Source: UBA6544 sp049601975 (GTDB lineage: Bacteria > Pseudomonadota > Alphaproteobacteria > UBA8366). From it: 17,024 nucleotides of DNA. The notes below the pieces were generated by a model, which saw only the letters and a list, made by a program, of their open reading frames with translations, made no database searches and was not told the origin of the DNA. The DNA is taken from positions 1 to 17,024 of the forward strand of contig JBMYRC010000087.1 of the NCBI GenBank assembly GCA_049601975.1, in the 5' to 3' direction. How positions within the stretch are numbered: the first letter of the stretch is position 1; each line of letters opens with the position of its first letter. The position numbers were made by a program, and so were the translations under genes. This document shows, piece after piece, positions 15,166 through 17,024 of this stretch.

Positions 15166-16800
15166 CTACGACGTATTTCGAGGTCTCGCGGGTTTCTCGA
15201 TGACGCAGTTACCGATAAAAACTGCGTCGAGCCCCGTTCCGTTAAAGGTTCGTAGAGCGTCAATCGGTGATTCGACAATGGGTTCTCCTCGCGCATTGAA
15301 GCTGGTGTTCAAGACAACGGGCACACCGGTTCTGTCCTCGAACGACGACACAAGAGCATGAAATCTTGGGTTTGTATCGGATGAAATCGTCTGTACGCGG
15401 GCAGTTCCATCAATATGCGTCACCGCGCCTAACCGCTTCTGCCAATCGGGGCGAACCGGATAAGTGATAGTCATGAACGGCGATGGGGTATTCATTTCAA
15501 ACAGTTCCGACGCACGCTCTTCCAATACAGAGGGTGCGAAGGGGCGGAATTCTTCTCGGAATTTAATCTTTTCGTTCACTTCGTCTTTCATGTTTGCTGG
15601 TCGGGGGTCCGCTAGGATTGAACGATTACCCAGAGCGCGGGGTCCAAGTTCAGAACGTCCCTGGAACCATCCGATAATTTTTCCGTTTGCCAGCATTGCT
15701 GCGGCATCTTGCGCCGGATCGTCGCTAATACGATAGACCTGACCGGTAAGATCTAATGTGCTTCGAATTTCATCGTCCGTGTAATGTTTACCGAGATACA
15801 TATCGATAGGTGTATTTGCTCTTTCACCGACGGAATTTGCCCCTTCAAGTGCGCATCCAAGGGCCAATCCCCTATCGGTTGCCGGTGGGCAGACAAAAAT
15901 TTCGTCGATGAACGGCAATTGCAGCAATGCGTGATTTGCCACGCAATTCAAAGCGACGCCGCCACTGACGCAAAGTTTTCGCAGCCCGGTTTGCTTATGA
16001 AGTTTGGTTGCCAATGAGGTTACGCAGGATTCCAGAGTGCGTTGTGCCGCATACGCGACATCGCAATGGAGTTGTTCTACTGGTCCGCCGGGCAGCCGTC
16101 TTGGATGACCAAGATATTCAACTAAGGCGTCGCTGTAATGGGCTTCATATATGGTCGCATTTGGCACAATGTGTCGGCACATATTCTCGATATCGACATT
16201 ATAACCATCGTCTGTCACATGAGCGAAGCGCGAGAGATCTACACCGCCTTTACCGTAAGCGGCTAATCCCATGACCTTGTACTCGTCTTCATCGCCTTGG
16301 AAGCCAAGATAAATGGTCATTGTACCATAGAATGTCCCGAGCGAATTATTGTGCGGCATTGTATCAAGAATCTCGATGCCCTTAGTGTTGCCGACAGCTG
16401 TCGCACCGCTCAATCGGTCGCCATATGAATCATAGGACATGCACATTGCTTCATCGAAACCCGAAGCATAAAAGGCACCTGCAATGTGGGCGAGTTGATG
16501 ATTTATTAAACGCACCTCAGGTGAGGTGCCAAAGTAATGATGCAAATAGTGGGTGATCCGATCTGCGACACCTTTATGGAAAGCCCCAGGGTGTACTATG
16601 AGATCGATGTCCTTGAATTCGAGACCCGCGATTTCGAGGCAATATCGGATACTTCGGATTGGAAGAAATCCTCTCGGAGATTTTATTCGAAGGAGCCGCT
16701 CTTCTTCGCATGCAGCAACGAGTTCTCCATCGCAAACGATAGCAGCGCCTGGGTCATGCTGATTAATCGTGGCGCCACTGTGGATTCCTAAGATTATCAT
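15166..16800 (-). CDS. O-carbamoyltransferase, NodU/CmcH family
   Basis: This 544-residue two-domain enzyme moves a carbamoyl group from carbamoyl phosphate, via carbamoyl adenylate, to a hydroxyl of a sugar or natural product. The N-terminal actin/Kae1-like domain shows MIILGIHSGA, CEEERLLRIKSPRGF (31-45), the metal-binding NHQLAHIAGAF (100-110) with H101 and H105, and DEYKVMGLAAYG (172-183). SGGVALNCVAN (279-289) is the nucleotide-binding loop. The C-terminal domain has GRSELGPRALGNRSI (381-395) and KFREEFRPFAPS (413-424), the carbamoyl-phosphate-binding signature; NTSFN lies near the end. The length is usual for the family. It is first in the operon with the aminotransferase and cupin genes. 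The ATG start has no strong ribosome site. In related clusters these enzymes carbamoylate Nod factors, O-antigens or antibiotics. Confidence 0.92.
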   Translation of the reverse strand: MIILGIHSGATINQHDPGAAIVCDGELVAACEEERLLRIKSPRGFLPIRSIRYCLEIAGLEFKDIDLIVHPGAFHKGVADRITHYLHHYFGTSPEVRLINHQLAHIAGAFYASGFDEAMCMSYDSYGDRLSGATAVGNTKGIEILDTMPHNNSLGTFYGTMTIYLGFQGDEDEYKVMGLAAYGKGGVDLSRFAHVTDDGYNVDIENMCRHIVPNATIYEAHYSDALVEYLGHPRRLPGGPVEQLHCDVAYAAQRTLESCVTSLATKLHKQTGLRKLCVSGGVALNCVANHALLQLPFIDEIFVCPPATDRGLALGCALEGANSVGERANTPIDMYLGKHYTDDEIRSTLDLTGQVYRISDDPAQDAAAMLANGKIIGWFQGRSELGPRALGNRSILADPRPANMKDEVNEKIKFREEFRPFAPSVLEERASELFEMNTPSPFMTITYPVRPDWQKRLGAVTHIDGTARVQTISSDTNPRFHALVSSFEDRTGVPVVLNTSFNARGEPIVESPIDALRTFNGTGLDAVFIGNCVIEKPARPRNTS

Positions 16801-17024
16801 AGTTGAGAACCGACGAATTTTTGGTTGGGAAGTTACCGGAGTGCATCTTCAAAATACGCAATTAGCCCGCCATCTTGAACCACATTATTAGAGATGTGAG
16901 CAAATACAGTTAATTATTTCCTTTTTTCCCCCGATGCTAGTATGACATGCGTAAAATCTTGTTATTTGTTAGACTTCTTAGGGTACTGATCAACAATGAA
17001 TTCTCGGGTGATTTCATTCTGAAG
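16801..17024. other. Intergenic region upstream of the carbamoyltransferase operon
   Basis: No gene is seen in this 224-nt AT-rich stretch. It should hold the - strand promoter of the carbamoyltransferase operon, but I cannot place its elements with confidence. Confidence 0.35.

Noticed and set aside
1..17024. CRISPR array, tRNA or rRNA genes
   Set aside because: No regularly spaced direct repeats, cloverleaf-like sequences or rRNA-like conserved stretches were noticed on either strand by reading.

Overview
The window looks like a stretch of an alphaproteobacterial chromosome, possibly a marine Rhodospirillales-type genome. This is inferred from moderate G+C, the style of the coding sequences and the kind of surface-glycan genes present; no rRNA or tRNA is available to settle it. 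It holds 13 apparently intact protein genes, two decayed phage tail genes, and a scar made of a truncated radical-SAM gene and a transposase remnant.

Left end (1-1603, + strand): two adjacent, heavily mutated phage tail-fibre-like genes. They have in-frame stops, frame changes and apparent deletions, and are a dying prophage remnant. Next come metabolic genes: a Rieske non-haem iron oxygenase (1703-2680, -), a small membrane protein (2893-3216, +), an isocitrate lyase/methylisocitrate lyase superfamily enzyme (3302-4198, +) and a zinc-type alcohol dehydrogenase without the structural-zinc lobe (4277-5308, +).

Middle (5330-10446, - strand): an apparent operon read right to left. It encodes two tandem paralogues of about 520 residues, each with an unrecognised, possibly glycosyltransferase-like N-terminal domain and a C-terminal TPR block. 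These are followed by a start-only fragment of a radical-SAM gene fused to an IS256-like transposase tail, then an intact cobalamin-domain radical-SAM protein. The intact and broken radical-SAM genes begin with nearly the same peptide, so they were paralogues.

Right part (10671-16800): a diverging + strand pair encodes a nucleotide-sugar epimerase/dehydratase (SDR) and a SAM methyltransferase. A convergent phytanoyl-CoA dioxygenase-like gene follows on the - strand. A tight - strand operon then encodes a NodU/CmcH-type O-carbamoyltransferase, a DegT-family PLP sugar aminotransferase and a WbuC-type cupin; the last two overlap by 4 nt with a TTG start.

Taken together, SDR dehydratase, aminotransferase, methyltransferase, carbamoyltransferase, WbuC cupin, PhyH oxygenase, radical SAM and TPR/putative transferase genes suggest an accessory locus. 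It would make and attach a modified (amino, methyl, carbamoyl) sugar or related decoration to a surface polymer such as O-antigen, capsule or flagellin. The product is not identifiable from sequence alone. The most original element is the tandem pair of TPR proteins with an unassigned N-terminal domain.
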